Source: Vibrio hepatarius
GTDB lineage: Bacteria > Pseudomonadota > Gammaproteobacteria > Enterobacterales > Vibrionaceae
Length of the DNA stretch: 64,000 nucleotides
Reading direction: 5' to 3'
NCBI RefSeq assembly: GCF_011806575.1
Contig: NZ_JAATOO010000009.1
Location: 62,001-126,000, forward strand
In this document: positions 53,791 to 63,805 of the stretch, in pieces
Numbering within the stretch: position 1 is the stretch's first letter
Layout: each line of letters begins with the position of its first letter
The notes under the pieces: model-generated
The model's database searches: none
Told to the model about the DNA's origin: nothing
What the model saw: only the letters and a program-made list of their open reading frames with translations
Position numbers and translations under genes: made by a program

Positions 53791-54564
53791 TTAAGCAGCA
53801 CTTAAGTTTGTGGTCAAATAAGGCTGCCAAGCGTGTTGGTAGAGCTCTTTTGACTGGCTGCGCATGGTGCGGATTTTCGCCATTTCAAATTCAGACAGGT
53901 CACGGCTTTCTGCTGCAGCTTGTCGTTCAATCTTTTGAATTTTCTCATAAAGATCGTGTTCAGGGCCACTTTTCACATCTGCAATCGCTTTTAAGTGAAT
54001 TTGTACTTCCGCTACGAGTTGAGTTTTTGGCAACTGAACAAGCAGGTTTAGATCGCGATAGCCTGATGCGGCTGGATTTTTAAAGCGATTTTTTACTTTT
54101 ACGATGGTTGTTTCGCGGTTAAGGATTTCGTACACCGTGGTCAGACTCTCAATGTCATCGGCAACGATCGTTGCGCGCGCCAAGTCAGTAATGCGCTCTA
54201 CTTGTCCGTCGAGCTCGTGTTCGATTTTTGCTTTCGCTCGGTCAGAAGACTTCACGCCGGCGAAGTAAGCTTCAGTGGAGGTCAGTAGCGCGGCACTTTT
54301 ACATAGAGTTTCTAGCTCGGCTTGAGCTTGATGTGCTTTGGAGTAGAGGATGTCGAAGTCAGAATATGGCTGGCGTGGTGTGTTGTTGGTAGAGGCAATG
54401 CCATACAGACCACTCAAGTTATGTCTAAACGCTTTAGAACACATTTCGTTCTGATTACCAGAACGATTTTGTTCCCCAGCCGGAGCGGTTGGAATCGCGG
54501 CAAACGCCGGCGCTCGGCTGAGCATTAATAGCATCAGTGCTGTTGTTCGCAGGAATAAGCTCAT
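53791..54564 (-). CDS. relV: (p)ppGpp synthetase RelV
   Basis: 257 residues, the length of V. cholerae RelV as I recall it. The RelA/SpoT synthetase-like part holds RITDLARATIVADDIESLTT (~124-143), KVKNRFKNP and SGYRDLNLLVQLP, VAEVQIHLKAI. Residues reported critical in RelV (K107, D129, R132, L150, E188 in my memory) line up with K105, D127, R130, L148 and E186 here, all two lower. The N-terminus (LFLRTTALMLLMLSRAPAFA) looks like a signal peptide, odd for a GTP/ATP-using enzyme. It lies in the same hut-Spo0M-relV-tpm-purT order as in V. cholerae. Confidence 0.88.
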   Translation of the reverse strand: MSLFLRTTALMLLMLSRAPAFAAIPTAPAGEQNRSGNQNEMCSKAFRHNLSGLYGIASTNNTPRQPYSDFDILYSKAHQAQAELETLCKSAALLTSTEAYFAGVKSSDRAKAKIEHELDGQVERITDLARATIVADDIESLTTVYEILNRETTIVKVKNRFKNPAASGYRDLNLLVQLPKTQLVAEVQIHLKAIADVKSGPEHDLYEKIQKIERQAAAESRDLSEFEMAKIRTMRSQSKELYQHAWQPYLTTNLSAA

Positions 54565-54877
54565 TCACTCTCCTTAGATTCGTAGCGGCTTAGAAAAAGG
54601 TGTCGAAAAAGGTTTCAAGCACTAAGTCCTACGACTCTCTGTTTGATATATTGGGGCAAAATAGTGAATCCCAATCCAAACAACTCTGACTATTTGCGTT
54701 TTTAGAGCTAGCTCTCATTCGTATCAAGCGGCAAAAAAGCAAACGTTCAATTTTGAGTACGTGTTTGAGTATATAGAACTAATCTGAACCAAGTATGAAC
54801 AGTCAGTTAATGTGGGGATACCACTGCCGACGGCTTTCGTATAGTCTATGGCTATTAAAGTCAGACCCGAGATAATA
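54565..54877. other. 313-base divergent promoter region, relV / tpm
   Basis: No gene. A perfect 12-base palindrome AGAGCTAGCTCT stands at 54704-54715, between the two divergent genes; it may be an operator, but I cannot assign a regulator. Confidence 0.45.
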
Positions 54878-55525
54878 ATGAGAGATCCAGAATTTTGGCA
54901 CGGAAAGTGGGCCAGTAATCAGATCGGTTTTCACCTTGATGATGTGAATCCACTACTGATCAAATATTGGCAGCACACCAATCCAAGCTATGAAGATAAA
55001 GTCTTGGTGCCACTGTGCGGTAAGTCAGAAGACTTGGTTTGGTTAGCGACTAAACACGAAGATGTGCAAGGTGTTGAGCTAAGTAAGATTGCGGTTCGAG
55101 CGTTTTTTGCTGAACACTTTTACACGCCGATGGTGACGTCAATCAATGGTATGCATGAGCTGTATCAGTTTGACGAGTTATCGATTTACACCGGTGATTT
55201 TTTTACTGCGCCTGTTCAGAACGCGGATATCATTTATGACCGTGCAGCGCTGGTTGCTTTGCCACAAGAGATGCGTGAAGAATACGCTCAGCGCGTGAAA
55301 TCATTGCTTAATCCCGGAGGTCGTATCTTATTGGTGACATTGGACTATGTTCAGGAAGAAATGTCTGGACCTCCTTTCTCGGTTTCTGAGCAGGAAGTAC
55401 GTCGTTTGTTTGCAGAATTCAAGATAACCAAACTCAACCGTGATGACGCGGATGAGGACCACCCTAAAATCGCCAAAAAAGGGTTGTCGCGCTTTGCTGA
55501 AGAAGTCTATTTGTTGGAAGCTTAA
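54878..55525 (+). CDS. tpm: Thiopurine S-methyltransferase
   Basis: 215 residues from the ATG at 54878 ([20 protein letters not shown]), which is the conserved start of bacterial TPMT; a frame 10 codons longer exists but adds no homology. SAM-site blocks: [50 protein letters not shown]. It methylates thiopurines and, in bacteria, selenium and tellurium compounds. Followed by a strong terminator. Confidence 0.93.
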   Translation: MRDPEFWHGKWASNQIGFHLDDVNPLLIKYWQHTNPSYEDKVLVPLCGKSEDLVWLATKHEDVQGVELSKIAVRAFFAEHFYTPMVTSINGMHELYQFDELSIYTGDFFTAPVQNADIIYDRAALVALPQEMREEYAQRVKSLLNPGGRILLVTLDYVQEEMSGPPFSVSEQEVRRLFAEFKITKLNRDDADEDHPKIAKKGLSRFAEEVYLLEA

Positions 55526-55551
55526 ACGACATAAACCAATAGTTTAAACGT

Positions 55552-55580
55552 AAAAAGGCTTGGAATATCCAAGCCTTTTT
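55552..55580. terminator. Terminator between tpm and purT
   Basis: AAAAAGGCTTGGA and TCCAAGCCTTTTT form a perfect 13-base stem with loop ATA; T-runs on both sides serve both convergent genes. Confidence 0.95.
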
Positions 55581-55598
55581 CTTTTTGGTTGTTTACCG

Positions 55599-56774
55599 TT
55601 AGTAGATAACTTTAACCTTGCTCGCACTGCTGACAGCGTCTTCAATGGCTTGCTCAATGGTGTCACGGCGCGTAATGGCGACACCAAGACGACGACGTCC
55701 ATCGATATCTGGCTTGCCAAACAGACGCAACTGAGTTTGAGGTTGAGCCAGTGCTAATTCCATTCCTTCGAAGCGAATGTCTTCAGAAGTGCCTTGACCA
55801 AGGATAACCGCAGATGCACAAGGGCCGTATTGGGTAATGGCTGAGATTGGTAAACCAGTGAACGCACGAACGTGTAGGGCAAACTCTGAACTGTCTTGAG
55901 ACATCAGGGTAACCAGACCAGTATCGTGTGGGCGAGGGGAGACTTCATTAAAGATAACCGTATCGCCTTTTACAAACAGCTCTACACCAAAGATGCCGTA
56001 ACCGCCAAGTGCGTTAACCACTTTGCCTGCTGCATCTTGTGCTGCTTGTAGGGCCGCATCTGACATTACTTGTGGCTGCCAAGATTCGCGGTAGTCACCG
56101 TCTTCCTGGCGGTGGCCAATTGGTGCGCAGAAATGAACACCATCAACTGCGCGCACAGTCAGAAGGGTAATTTCGTAATCAAAATCGATAAAGCCTTCGA
56201 CAATCACGCGACCTGCGCCAGTACGACCACCTTCTTGAGCATAGCTCCACGCTTTATCTACGTCATCGGCACTTTTGATCACGCTCTGACCTTTGCCTGA
56301 TGAACTCATCACCGGTTTACAAACACAAGGAATACCGACCGCTTCAATCGCAGCGGTAAACTCTTCATAGCTGTCAGCAAAACGATACGGTGAGGTAGTC
56401 AGTTGCAACTCTTCTGCTGCCAAACGACGAATGCCTTCACGGTTCATCGTCAGTTTAGTGGCTTTCGCTGTTGGCACAACGTTTAAGCCTTGGCTTTCTA
56501 GCTCCACGAGCTTGTCGGTCGCGATAGCTTCAATTTCTGGTACGACGTAATCAGGCTGCTCTTTTTCAATAATGGCCTGCAAAGCATCACCGTCCAACAT
56601 ATCAAGAGTGTAGCTGCGGTGAGCAACCTGCATCGCTGGAGCCGATTCATAACGGTCGCACGCGATCACTTCCAATCCAAGACGCTGACATTCAATCGCC
56701 ACTTCTTTACCGAGTTCACCAGAACCTAATAGAAGTACGCGAGTAGCATTTTTACGAGTAGCCGTACCAAACAT
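55599..56774 (-). CDS. purT: Formate-dependent GAR transformylase PurT
   Basis: 391 residues, the usual length. ATP-grasp enzyme: [19 protein letters not shown] at the N-terminus, [64 protein letters not shown]. It uses formate and ATP to formylate glycinamide ribonucleotide in purine synthesis. A strong PurR box upstream indicates purine control. Confidence 0.96.
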   Translation of the reverse strand: MFGTATRKNATRVLLLGSGELGKEVAIECQRLGLEVIACDRYESAPAMQVAHRSYTLDMLDGDALQAIIEKEQPDYVVPEIEAIATDKLVELESQGLNVVPTAKATKLTMNREGIRRLAAEELQLTTSPYRFADSYEEFTAAIEAVGIPCVCKPVMSSSGKGQSVIKSADDVDKAWSYAQEGGRTGAGRVIVEGFIDFDYEITLLTVRAVDGVHFCAPIGHRQEDGDYRESWQPQVMSDAALQAAQDAAGKVVNALGGYGIFGVELFVKGDTVIFNEVSPRPHDTGLVTLMSQDSSEFALHVRAFTGLPISAITQYGPCASAVILGQGTSEDIRFEGMELALAQPQTQLRLFGKPDIDGRRRLGVAITRRDTIEQAIEDAVSSASKVKVIY

Positions 56775-56838
56775 AATTAACCTTTCTAACAGAGCGGATT
56801 TGAATTAATGCGACGGATCATACTGATTAACACTAGAA

Positions 56839-56854
56839 AAGCAAACGTTTGCGT
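56839..56854. promoter_or_regulatory. purT: PurR operator upstream of purT
   Basis: AAGCAAACGTTTGCGT is nearly the full 16-base PUR box, with a perfect 12-base core GCAAACGTTTGC, 65 bases before purT. Confidence 0.93.
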
Positions 56855-57127
56855 TATCTTGTTAAACAAACGGCATTCTTATTAGTTGGTAATTTTTGCA
56901 ATATGATGAAGATCACACTTTTGAAAGTGTGTTAGTATTATTACTCTAAATCATTATGCAACTACATGTTTATATTGGGAAATATTCATGGGGTTAGTAC
57001 AAGATTCTTAAACTAAATTTAACGGGTCGCCATGGATCGCGGTGATACCCGATGTTCATTCCTCACTCTGTGGGTGTGAGGGTTTAATAGATAAGTGACA
57101 TTGATTGTCACAATAGAAATTGAATAG
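56855..57127. other. Intergenic stretch between purT and the HD-GYP gene
   Basis: Contains a leader hairpin CCTCAC/GTGAGG (57061-57081) and A/T-rich promoter DNA. I looked for a c-di-GMP riboswitch core here and did not see one. Confidence 0.4.
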
Positions 57128-58330
57128 ATGCATTACGATCCTAAGAACTCAATAAAAATACCTTTAGACACGCTTAGCATTGGCATGTTTGTTACCGCGA
57201 TTGAAGATAATAAGCGGGTAAACCTGTCGAATGCAGGGCGGGTGTCTTCTCAGCGTGCGATTGACGAGCTGAAAAAGAACAGCATCAAATACGCTTGGGT
57301 TGACCAAAGCCTGTCGGTAAAAGGTTGCGTGTTTAAGCCGGTTAAGTTGACCAACGATGAACCTGAAGAGGCGTCTCCGCTTAAGTTTAAACGCGTTCAT
57401 AAAAGTCGTTTTTCTCACCAAAAACGCGCCTCACGGATCATTCGAGAGGCAAAAACGCTTGCCCATAGAATTCTCAACCAAACATTTGCAGGTAATTCGG
57501 TCCACGTCGATGAATTGGAGCGTTGGGCGGATGATTTGATCGAGCAAGTCTTAGTTGATTCAGACGCTCTTCATTGTGTTTCAGCATTACGAAACAAAGA
57601 CGAATATTTGCTTGAGCATTCAGTGAATGTCGCAACCTTACTTGTCTCTTTTGGTAAGCATTTAGGACTTTCCAAAGAGGAACTAAAACATGTAGCAATT
57701 GGTGGCATCATCCACGATATCGGAAAAATCAAAGTGGACGACAAAATCCTCCATAAGCCAGGGCGTTTGACGTCAGAAGAATTTGAGCACATGAAAGGCC
57801 ACCAAACACATGCCAAACAGATGATTGGTTCGGTTGTTGGTGTGAGTGATATCAGTCGAGATGTCTGTTTGATGCACCATGAGAAGCTAGATGGTCAAGG
57901 GTATCCAAAGGGCTTGAGCGGCGAGCAAATTTCAATTTACGGTCGCATGAGCTCGATTGTTGATATCTATGATGCTTTGACCGCAGACCGCTGTTATAAA
58001 CGCGGCATGAGTTCGGCTGAAGCGTTTAAGATTTTGCTTAGCCTGACACCGTTTCAACTGGATAAGAAAATGGTCTATAAGTTCATCAACTGCGTGGGTA
58101 TCTATCCGGTGGGCGCGTTGGTTGAACTGAGTGACGGGAAAGTGGGAATCGTGTGGACCTCGAACAGTGCCAATCCTCTTAAGCCAGAAGTAAAATGTTT
58201 CTACTCGCGCAAGTACCGTCACTTTATCGATGTTTGCTACGTCGATCTCAAACACAGCCAGCTCAGTATAGAAAAGGCGATAGCCCCAAGCCTGTTGGAA
58301 GTCGATCCAAGTCCATTTTATGACATATAA
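57128..58330 (+). CDS. HD-GYP c-di-GMP phosphodiesterase with DUF3391 domain
   Basis: 400 residues, no membrane segment. DUF3391 at ~10-75 (LDTLSIGMFVTAIED, YAWVDQSLSV). The HD-GYP domain shows HD at 196-197 (IIHDIGK), HHEKLDGQGYPKG at 250-262 and SSIVDIYDALTADRCY. It should degrade c-di-GMP to pGpG/GMP, opposite to the cyclase at 9640. The tail after ~330 may be regulatory (LVELSDGKVGIVW). Single gene, terminator directly after the stop. Confidence 0.93.
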   Translation: MHYDPKNSIKIPLDTLSIGMFVTAIEDNKRVNLSNAGRVSSQRAIDELKKNSIKYAWVDQSLSVKGCVFKPVKLTNDEPEEASPLKFKRVHKSRFSHQKRASRIIREAKTLAHRILNQTFAGNSVHVDELERWADDLIEQVLVDSDALHCVSALRNKDEYLLEHSVNVATLLVSFGKHLGLSKEELKHVAIGGIIHDIGKIKVDDKILHKPGRLTSEEFEHMKGHQTHAKQMIGSVVGVSDISRDVCLMHHEKLDGQGYPKGLSGEQISIYGRMSSIVDIYDALTADRCYKRGMSSAEAFKILLSLTPFQLDKKMVYKFINCVGIYPVGALVELSDGKVGIVWTSNSANPLKPEVKCFYSRKYRHFIDVCYVDLKHSQLSIEKAIAPSLLEVDPSPFYDI

Positions 58331-58356
58331 AAAAGGCGCTCACTGAGCGCCTTTTT
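58330..58356. terminator. Terminator between HD-GYP gene and cdd
   Basis: AAAAAGGCGCT and AGCGCCTTTTT form the stem around CACTG; suitable for both strands. Confidence 0.93.
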
Positions 58357-58361
58357 GAGTT

Positions 58362-59249
58362 CTATACTGCGAGGTATGAAACCTGAATGTCTGGGTTGAC
58401 CGCTTCTAGTGTCGCTTGTGTATCGGCCAAGTGGCTGATGCTGCCATCGGCCATTTCTGCCAACGCAACAGAGTCAATTTGCTCCAAAGACTGACCGTCT
58501 AGTAACATCTGAATCATTGCGACTTGCAGCGGAGGTAGGCTTGGGTTAAATGCCGCATTCTCTGCGTAAGCACCCAAGTATACTTTGTCGTTTTTCGCTT
58601 TGATTGCGATACCGCTTAGGTTGTGCGTATACGGCGCGTGGCTCTTGTTGAGGCCTTTTAGCGCTTCAAGGACTAGTTCGTCGGATTCTTCGGTCGTTTT
58701 ACCGTGATCGACGGCAGTCATCAATCCTGATTCAATGCCTAAATCGGCAGGGCCGAATGACTCTGGTAAGTATTGTTGCAGTGTCATTTCGTCACGTTGA
58801 GGTAGTTGAACCACCAGCTCATTTGCTGTTGTCAGCTCGTTCATAAACTGACGACAGTGACCGCAAGGACTGAAGTTAATCGTGATGTCAGAGACGCCTT
58901 GTTCGCCTTTCATCCAAGCATGGCTAATCGCGGATTGCTCTGCGTGAACAGTCTGTCCTAGTTGAGCACCTAAAATTTCGACGTTAGCACCAAAGTAAAG
59001 ACGGCCAGACAAGCCACGTACGATTGCACCCACATAAAAATTAGAGATAGGCGCGTAAGAATAGGCTGCAGCAAACGGCAGTAACGCAACGCGCAGTTCG
59101 TCATCTTGCAGACCAGAGATCGCAAGTAGTTGTTGGAACTGCTTAGCAGAAATAGTCGCGTCAAAATCATCAGCGAGCAGAATCGGGGACAGGTACTCTG
59201 CTACCTTGCTTGGCGCTTCTGAAAGCGCTTGTTCAATGCGGCTTCTCAT
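58362..59249 (-). CDS. cdd: Cytidine deaminase
   Basis: 295 residues from [10 protein letters not shown] (ATG at 59247-59249, AAGGATT upstream). The zinc-site residues are His102, Glu104, Cys129 and Cys132 (TVHAEQSA and PCGHCRQF), the same numbers as in E. coli Cdd, which supports the start. It deaminates cytidine and deoxycytidine. The two-domain length is the large enterobacterial/vibrio type. Confidence 0.96.
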   Translation of the reverse strand: MRSRIEQALSEAPSKVAEYLSPILLADDFDATISAKQFQQLLAISGLQDDELRVALLPFAAAYSYAPISNFYVGAIVRGLSGRLYFGANVEILGAQLGQTVHAEQSAISHAWMKGEQGVSDITINFSPCGHCRQFMNELTTANELVVQLPQRDEMTLQQYLPESFGPADLGIESGLMTAVDHGKTTEESDELVLEALKGLNKSHAPYTHNLSGIAIKAKNDKVYLGAYAENAAFNPSLPPLQVAMIQMLLDGQSLEQIDSVALAEMADGSISHLADTQATLEAVNPDIQVSYLAV

Positions 59250-59498
59250 GTTGAATCCTTGTGTAAACATGTGGTGATATCGAAGACAAGCAGTGCATTA
59301 CAGCGTGAACCCACTTCGATACTGGCATTTCATTTTATGGAAAGTAGCAAATAAATCTGTGAATAAAATCACATTAAATAATGCAATGAGATTCTCTGTT
59401 TCATAGTTAGAGTGAGGTCACACATGATAACGATTGCAGTCAAAAATTAAGTGAACTACGCCGAATAAACATCCGTTACTCGGCGAAGCAGACCATTT

Positions 59499-60176
59499 TT
59501 ATGCCGCTAACCAGACTGCAAAGGCAAAGAATGATGGTGCGAGAATAGAGGTGATCACGCCGCATAGCACGAGCGCCAACGAACTGAACGCCGCATCTTG
59601 CCCATCTCTTTCTGCGCAGGCTGCAGTGCCCAATGCGTGAGAAACGGTGCCCATCGTCAATCCTTTGGCAATAGGGTGGGTAATGTTGAGCAGATTGTAA
59701 ATTGGGTAAGCAACCATCGCCCCAAACAGGCCAACTAACAGTACCAAAATTGCGGCGATCGCTGGTTCACCACCTAAATGGCTCGATACTTCCATCGCGA
59801 TAGGCGTTGTCACCGATTTTCCTAATAGACTAGCGATTAGCGTAATATCAGCTTGCATGTATACAGCGATAACGCTGCTGGTTAGCATTGACATCGCACT
59901 ACCAACACCACACGCAAGCGCGATAATTCGCCAGTTGGCTCGAATCTGTGGCAGTTGCTCGTAGAGCGGAAACGCCAAGGCAACGACCGCTGGTTGTAGC
60001 AGATAGTTAAGCCATCCGTTTGCTTCGTAATAGGTTTCAAATGGGACTTTGAAGTAAGTGAGAATCGGGATTATCACTACAAGACTGATGATGAGCGGGT
60101 TCATCAACGGTGTGTTGCACTTTCTGCAGATCCAGCGCGCTGCAAGGAAGACGATGACAGTAACTAATAACCACAT
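59499..60176 (-). CDS. yohK: LrgB-family membrane protein (YohK-like)
   Basis: 225 residues, about seven membrane segments, LrgB family: ARWICRKCNTPLMNPLIIS near the start, LLQPAVVALAFPLYEQL, SLLGKSVTTPIAMEVSSHLGG, GTVSHALGTAACAERDG. It pairs with the LrgA-type gene, whose stop overlaps its start (60176). Members take part in membrane permeability or export of small metabolites; the E. coli YohJK pair was reported to export 3-hydroxypropionate, as I recall. Confidence 0.9.
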   Translation of the reverse strand: MWLLVTVIVFLAARWICRKCNTPLMNPLIISLVVIIPILTYFKVPFETYYEANGWLNYLLQPAVVALAFPLYEQLPQIRANWRIIALACGVGSAMSMLTSSVIAVYMQADITLIASLLGKSVTTPIAMEVSSHLGGEPAIAAILVLLVGLFGAMVAYPIYNLLNITHPIAKGLTMGTVSHALGTAACAERDGQDAAFSSLALVLCGVITSILAPSFFAFAVWLAA

Positions 60177-60541
60177 TACTTGTTTCCTCCTTTAAGTACG
60201 CGATCTAAGAACAATCCGAGTACCACCAACACAATCGCGGTACCGCCAATGGCACTTGCGAGAATCGGCACTGCGTTCGCAAACAACAGGTCAAAATGAT
60301 CCATTAGCCCGACACTGATCGGCACAAACAGTAGCACCATGTAACGGATAAGCAGCGTAGCGCCACTACGGACCCATTCAACCGGTACCAACCCACTCGC
60401 CATAAGGCCAAATAGAATCAGCATGCCAATGATGCTGCCCGGGATAGAAATGTCTAAGAGGTGTTGAAGATTGATGCCTGCCACAAGGCACAAGAAGATC
60501 AGCCCCAAAGATACGACGTATTTAAGCAAATTTTTAGCCAT
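60176..60541 (-). CDS. yohJ: LrgA/CidA-family membrane protein (YohJ-like)
   Basis: 121 residues from the ATG at 60539-60541 ([20 protein letters not shown]), which best matches the N-terminus of YohJ; an ATG at 60580 (133 residues) and a TTG at 60601 are other possibilities. Family blocks: [48 protein letters not shown]. Holin-like membrane protein partner of the LrgB protein encoded next. No clear ribosome site decides the start. Confidence 0.87.
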   Translation of the reverse strand: MAKNLLKYVVSLGLIFLCLVAGINLQHLLDISIPGSIIGMLILFGLMASGLVPVEWVRSGATLLIRYMVLLFVPISVGLMDHFDLLFANAVPILASAIGGTAIVLVVLGLFLDRVLKGGNK

Positions 60542-60680
60542 ATGAAGTTGTCGTCCAAGTATATAAACTGCTCGTTGCATTTTCACAACGTAAGATTCCA
60601 ATCGGAGTTGGAGTTCAAAACCTCACCAGCCGTTTTATTTTAATAATCGGTGAGGAGTAGGGTGCAGGCGTTATGACTAC

Positions 60681-62105
60681 TTAAGATACTAGCTTTTGAA
60701 CGTATTGGTATACGGATTTTAAAATAGCCATCTTCTTTTCATCACTTCCATGTTCGTGAACTAAGTTTTCCAAATTGAGCATATACTCTTCAATACGACT
60801 TTCGAAGTACTCGCGACAGTGCATAGCCCAGCGTTGTTGCTCAGTTTCGTCCAAAGTCCACGGGAAATTTCGGGCGCGGTAGCGGAATAGAAGTGGTGCG
60901 ATTCGCTGGTCATTAAACGAAATGTCCAGTGCGGCTAGATTGTTTGGGTCAGTTTCACGGATGATATCCATTGACGCTTTGTCTGCGGGAGAGAAAAAAC
61001 CGTCATAGAGTTGAGTGTCAACGTCATTGCTGCCCTCATACTCTCGCTCGATGCTGTATAAGCCCTGCAGCTTTTCACGAACTTCTGGATTCTGGCGCAA
61101 GATTGCCAAATTCTTTAAGCATTGCTCGCGGTTGATACCAATGTTTTCTGCGTTCTCTGCGGTTAGCGTCTTAGCCGGAGCGAGAATAGGGCACTTATTC
61201 AAGTGAACCAGTTTAACAGGGACTGGTAGCTCACCTTCTGCCAACTCACTATGTTTGGTGTATAGACGCTCGTGCAATTGCTCGGTCGTCAAATCGAGGA
61301 GTGGTTGAGGGTCTTTGGCCAAATCCACCGTGATGACTGCATTTTTATTGGTCGGATGCCAAGCCACCGGCACAATCCAACTGGTGTAGTTGCATTCACG
61401 ACCTAACATGCCTGATACGTGCATCAACGGCGTCATATTGACGATGTCGATAAGCTCATTCAACTTGCGTTTATGGCGCATATTGAGGAAATAGTCGAAC
61501 AGTTTTGGCTGTGCCGCTTTTAGCTTTTTCGCCATCTCAATAGTGGCGATAACGTCCGCCATTGCGTCGTGCGCATTTTCGTGTTCAATACCGTTGGCAA
61601 CCGATAAGTGTTCAAGCTTAAAGCTGATAAAACCTTCTTCGTTTTCTGGCCAGTTGATCCCTTCAGGGCGCAAGGCATGGCACGCACGCATGACATCCAG
61701 CAAATCCCAGCGAGAGTTGCCGTTTTGCCAGCTCCACGCGTACGGGTCAAAGAAGTTGCGGTAACAGGTGTAGCGGGTGACTTCGTCATCAAAGCGAATG
61801 CTGTTGTAGCCAAGACTCGTTGTATTTGGTGTCGCCAACTGCTGATGGATTTTGGCAATGAACTCTGGCTCAGACAGACCTTTTGTTTGCGCGGTTTGTG
61901 GCGTGATTCCAGTAATCAGCGCCGCTTCTGGCGACGGTAGATAATCAGTTGGCGGTTGGCAGTAGATGACAAGAGGTTCACCGATGATATTAAAGTCCTG
62001 ATCGGTGCGAACGCCTGCAAACTGACACGGACGGTCTTTAGCAGGGCTAGTTCCCCACGTTTCGTAATCAAAAAAGAAAAACGTAGGTTGGTGCTCTTGT
62101 TGCAT
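60681..62105 (-). CDS. sbcB: Exodeoxyribonuclease I
   Basis: 474 residues, the size of ExoI. DEDD nuclease domain: FFFDYETWGTSPAKDRPCQFAG (FDYET), LGYNSIRFDDEVTRY, and GIEHENAHDAMADVIATIEMAK; SH3-like and C-terminal parts follow (HVSGMLGRECNYT, FRYRARNFPWTL). It degrades single-stranded DNA 3' to 5' in recombination and mismatch repair. Single gene. Confidence 0.95.
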   Translation of the reverse strand: MQQEHQPTFFFFDYETWGTSPAKDRPCQFAGVRTDQDFNIIGEPLVIYCQPPTDYLPSPEAALITGITPQTAQTKGLSEPEFIAKIHQQLATPNTTSLGYNSIRFDDEVTRYTCYRNFFDPYAWSWQNGNSRWDLLDVMRACHALRPEGINWPENEEGFISFKLEHLSVANGIEHENAHDAMADVIATIEMAKKLKAAQPKLFDYFLNMRHKRKLNELIDIVNMTPLMHVSGMLGRECNYTSWIVPVAWHPTNKNAVITVDLAKDPQPLLDLTTEQLHERLYTKHSELAEGELPVPVKLVHLNKCPILAPAKTLTAENAENIGINREQCLKNLAILRQNPEVREKLQGLYSIEREYEGSNDVDTQLYDGFFSPADKASMDIIRETDPNNLAALDISFNDQRIAPLLFRYRARNFPWTLDETEQQRWAMHCREYFESRIEEYMLNLENLVHEHGSDEKKMAILKSVYQYVQKLVS

Positions 62106-62198
62106 GCTCTATTACCAAGTATTTGAAATTCACTTAGGTATTAGAACACTGCCGCTGCATCAAGGCAATCGACAAGGGATATTCTTAGCTTGAGTGCT

Positions 62199-62228
62199 AA
62201 AAAAATGGCCGACATGATGTCGGCCATT
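62199..62228 (-). terminator. Terminator after the TcyP-like gene
   Basis: AATGGCCGACA / TGTCGGCCATT with a 3-base loop, followed on the minus strand by TTTTTAG. Confidence 0.94.
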
Positions 62229-62247
62229 GAGGAAGGAATGATTCTGC

Positions 62248-63621
62248 TTACGCTTTTTGCGTTTCCAGCTCTTCGCTTACTGTTTTCTTACCCATGATGC
62301 GGCTAGTGATTGTACCTGCCGTCATCGCACCTGATACGTTCAGTGCGGTACGCGCCATATCGATTAATGGCTCGATAGAGATAAGCAGCGCAGCGATAGT
62401 CACTGGCAAGCCCATGGCTGGTAGTACGATAAGTGCTGCGAATGTCGCACCGCCACCAACGCCTGCAATACCGAATGAACTCACCACGATGATCGCAATT
62501 AGCGACAGGATGAAGTTGATATCCATCGGGTCAATACCGACCATCGGCGCAACCATAACCGCGAGCATTGCAGGGTAGATACCCGCACAACCGTTTTGAC
62601 CAATCGTCGCACCAAATGACGCGGAAAGGTTCGCGATCGCTGGTGGCACGTTTAGTTTTTCGATTTGCGCTTCTACGTTCAGTGGGATAGACGCTGCAGA
62701 GCTACGAGACGTAAACGCAAAGGTCAGTACTGGCCAGATCTTCTGGAAGAACTCTTTCGGGTTCACACCGAAGAACGCCACAAGAATGCCGTGAACAACA
62801 AACATCAGCGCTATTGCCACGTAAGACGCGACGATAAAGCCAAGTAGGTTCAGGATATCACCTGCACTTGATGTCGCGACGACTTTCGCCATTAACGCTG
62901 CAATACCGTAAGGCGTTAGCGCCATGATCATTTTCACTAAACGCATGACGATAGATTGAATCGCTTCGACGAAAGTGCGAATTGGTGCTTCTAGCTCGTG
63001 CTTCTCCGCCATGACTTTACGTGCAGCAATGCCCGTTAGCACGCCAAAGATAACCACTGCAATGATCGAAGTCGAGCGAGCGCCAGTTAGGTCTGCGAAT
63101 GGGTTAGTTGGAATAAAGCTAACCAGCATTTGCGGGATAGTTAGGTCACTCACACGGTCTGCACGACTCTCTAGTACTGCGATACGAGCTGTTTCACGCG
63201 CACCTTCAGTTAGACCTTCAGCCGTAAGACCAAATGCCTGAGTGACAAAGATAGCAACGATGGCAGAGATTGCTGTAGTGATCAAAAGGATAGAAATGGT
63301 GAGTGCTGAAATCTTGCCTAGTGAACCGCCTTTTTCAAGTTTCACGACCGCAGCGATCATAGAAACGAGTACTAACGGCATAATCACCATTTTCAGCAGG
63401 CCGACATAACCACGACCCACGACGTTGACCCATTCTAGGGTTTCGTTAATTACAGGATTGCCTTCACCGAAGATCAGTTGAAGAGCCAAACCAAAAGCAC
63501 TACCTAGCACTAAACCGAAAAGTACCAGGCGCGATAGAGTATTCTCTTTTCTTTGTTGAGCAAACAGCAAGAAGAGAATGCCGGCAAATACCGCTAACGA
63601 CGCAATAGCAGCTACTGACAT
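62248..63621 (-). CDS. tcyP: L-cystine uptake carrier, TcyP/YdjN-like (dicarboxylate:cation symporter family)
   Basis: 457 residues; DAACS family with about eight membrane helices and two re-entrant loops. Blocks: GYVGLLKMVIMPLVLVSMIA, FTSRSSAASIPLNVEAQIE (the serine-rich loop), GATIGQNGCAGIYPAMLAVM and ALNVSGAMTAGTITSRIMG (TM8-like). Length and the SRSSAASIPL sequence resemble E. coli TcyP (YdjN) more than GltP or DctA. Likely sodium-driven cystine uptake; dicarboxylate transport cannot be excluded. Confidence 0.85.
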   Translation of the reverse strand: MSVAAIASLAVFAGILFLLFAQQRKENTLSRLVLFGLVLGSAFGLALQLIFGEGNPVINETLEWVNVVGRGYVGLLKMVIMPLVLVSMIAAVVKLEKGGSLGKISALTISILLITTAISAIVAIFVTQAFGLTAEGLTEGARETARIAVLESRADRVSDLTIPQMLVSFIPTNPFADLTGARSTSIIAVVIFGVLTGIAARKVMAEKHELEAPIRTFVEAIQSIVMRLVKMIMALTPYGIAALMAKVVATSSAGDILNLLGFIVASYVAIALMFVVHGILVAFFGVNPKEFFQKIWPVLTFAFTSRSSAASIPLNVEAQIEKLNVPPAIANLSASFGATIGQNGCAGIYPAMLAVMVAPMVGIDPMDINFILSLIAIIVVSSFGIAGVGGGATFAALIVLPAMGLPVTIAALLISIEPLIDMARTALNVSGAMTAGTITSRIMGKKTVSEELETQKA

Positions 63622-63805
63622 GTCTGATTATCCTTATGTATTTTTAAGGTGCATTAAGGGACTTAATGCTTATGAAGAATAGAATTCGGATGGGCAAGAT
63701 AATGATTCGAGGATAATGAATAAAGTGATTAAAAGTAATTTCTTATGCCTAAAAGTTATTAATCTCTCTTAGGCGTAATGTTTGCTATTCGATTGAAGTA
63801 AAAAG

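Noticed and set aside
57000-57127. c-di-GMP riboswitch before the HD-GYP gene
   Set aside because: Only a plain hairpin is present; the conserved GEMM core was not found.
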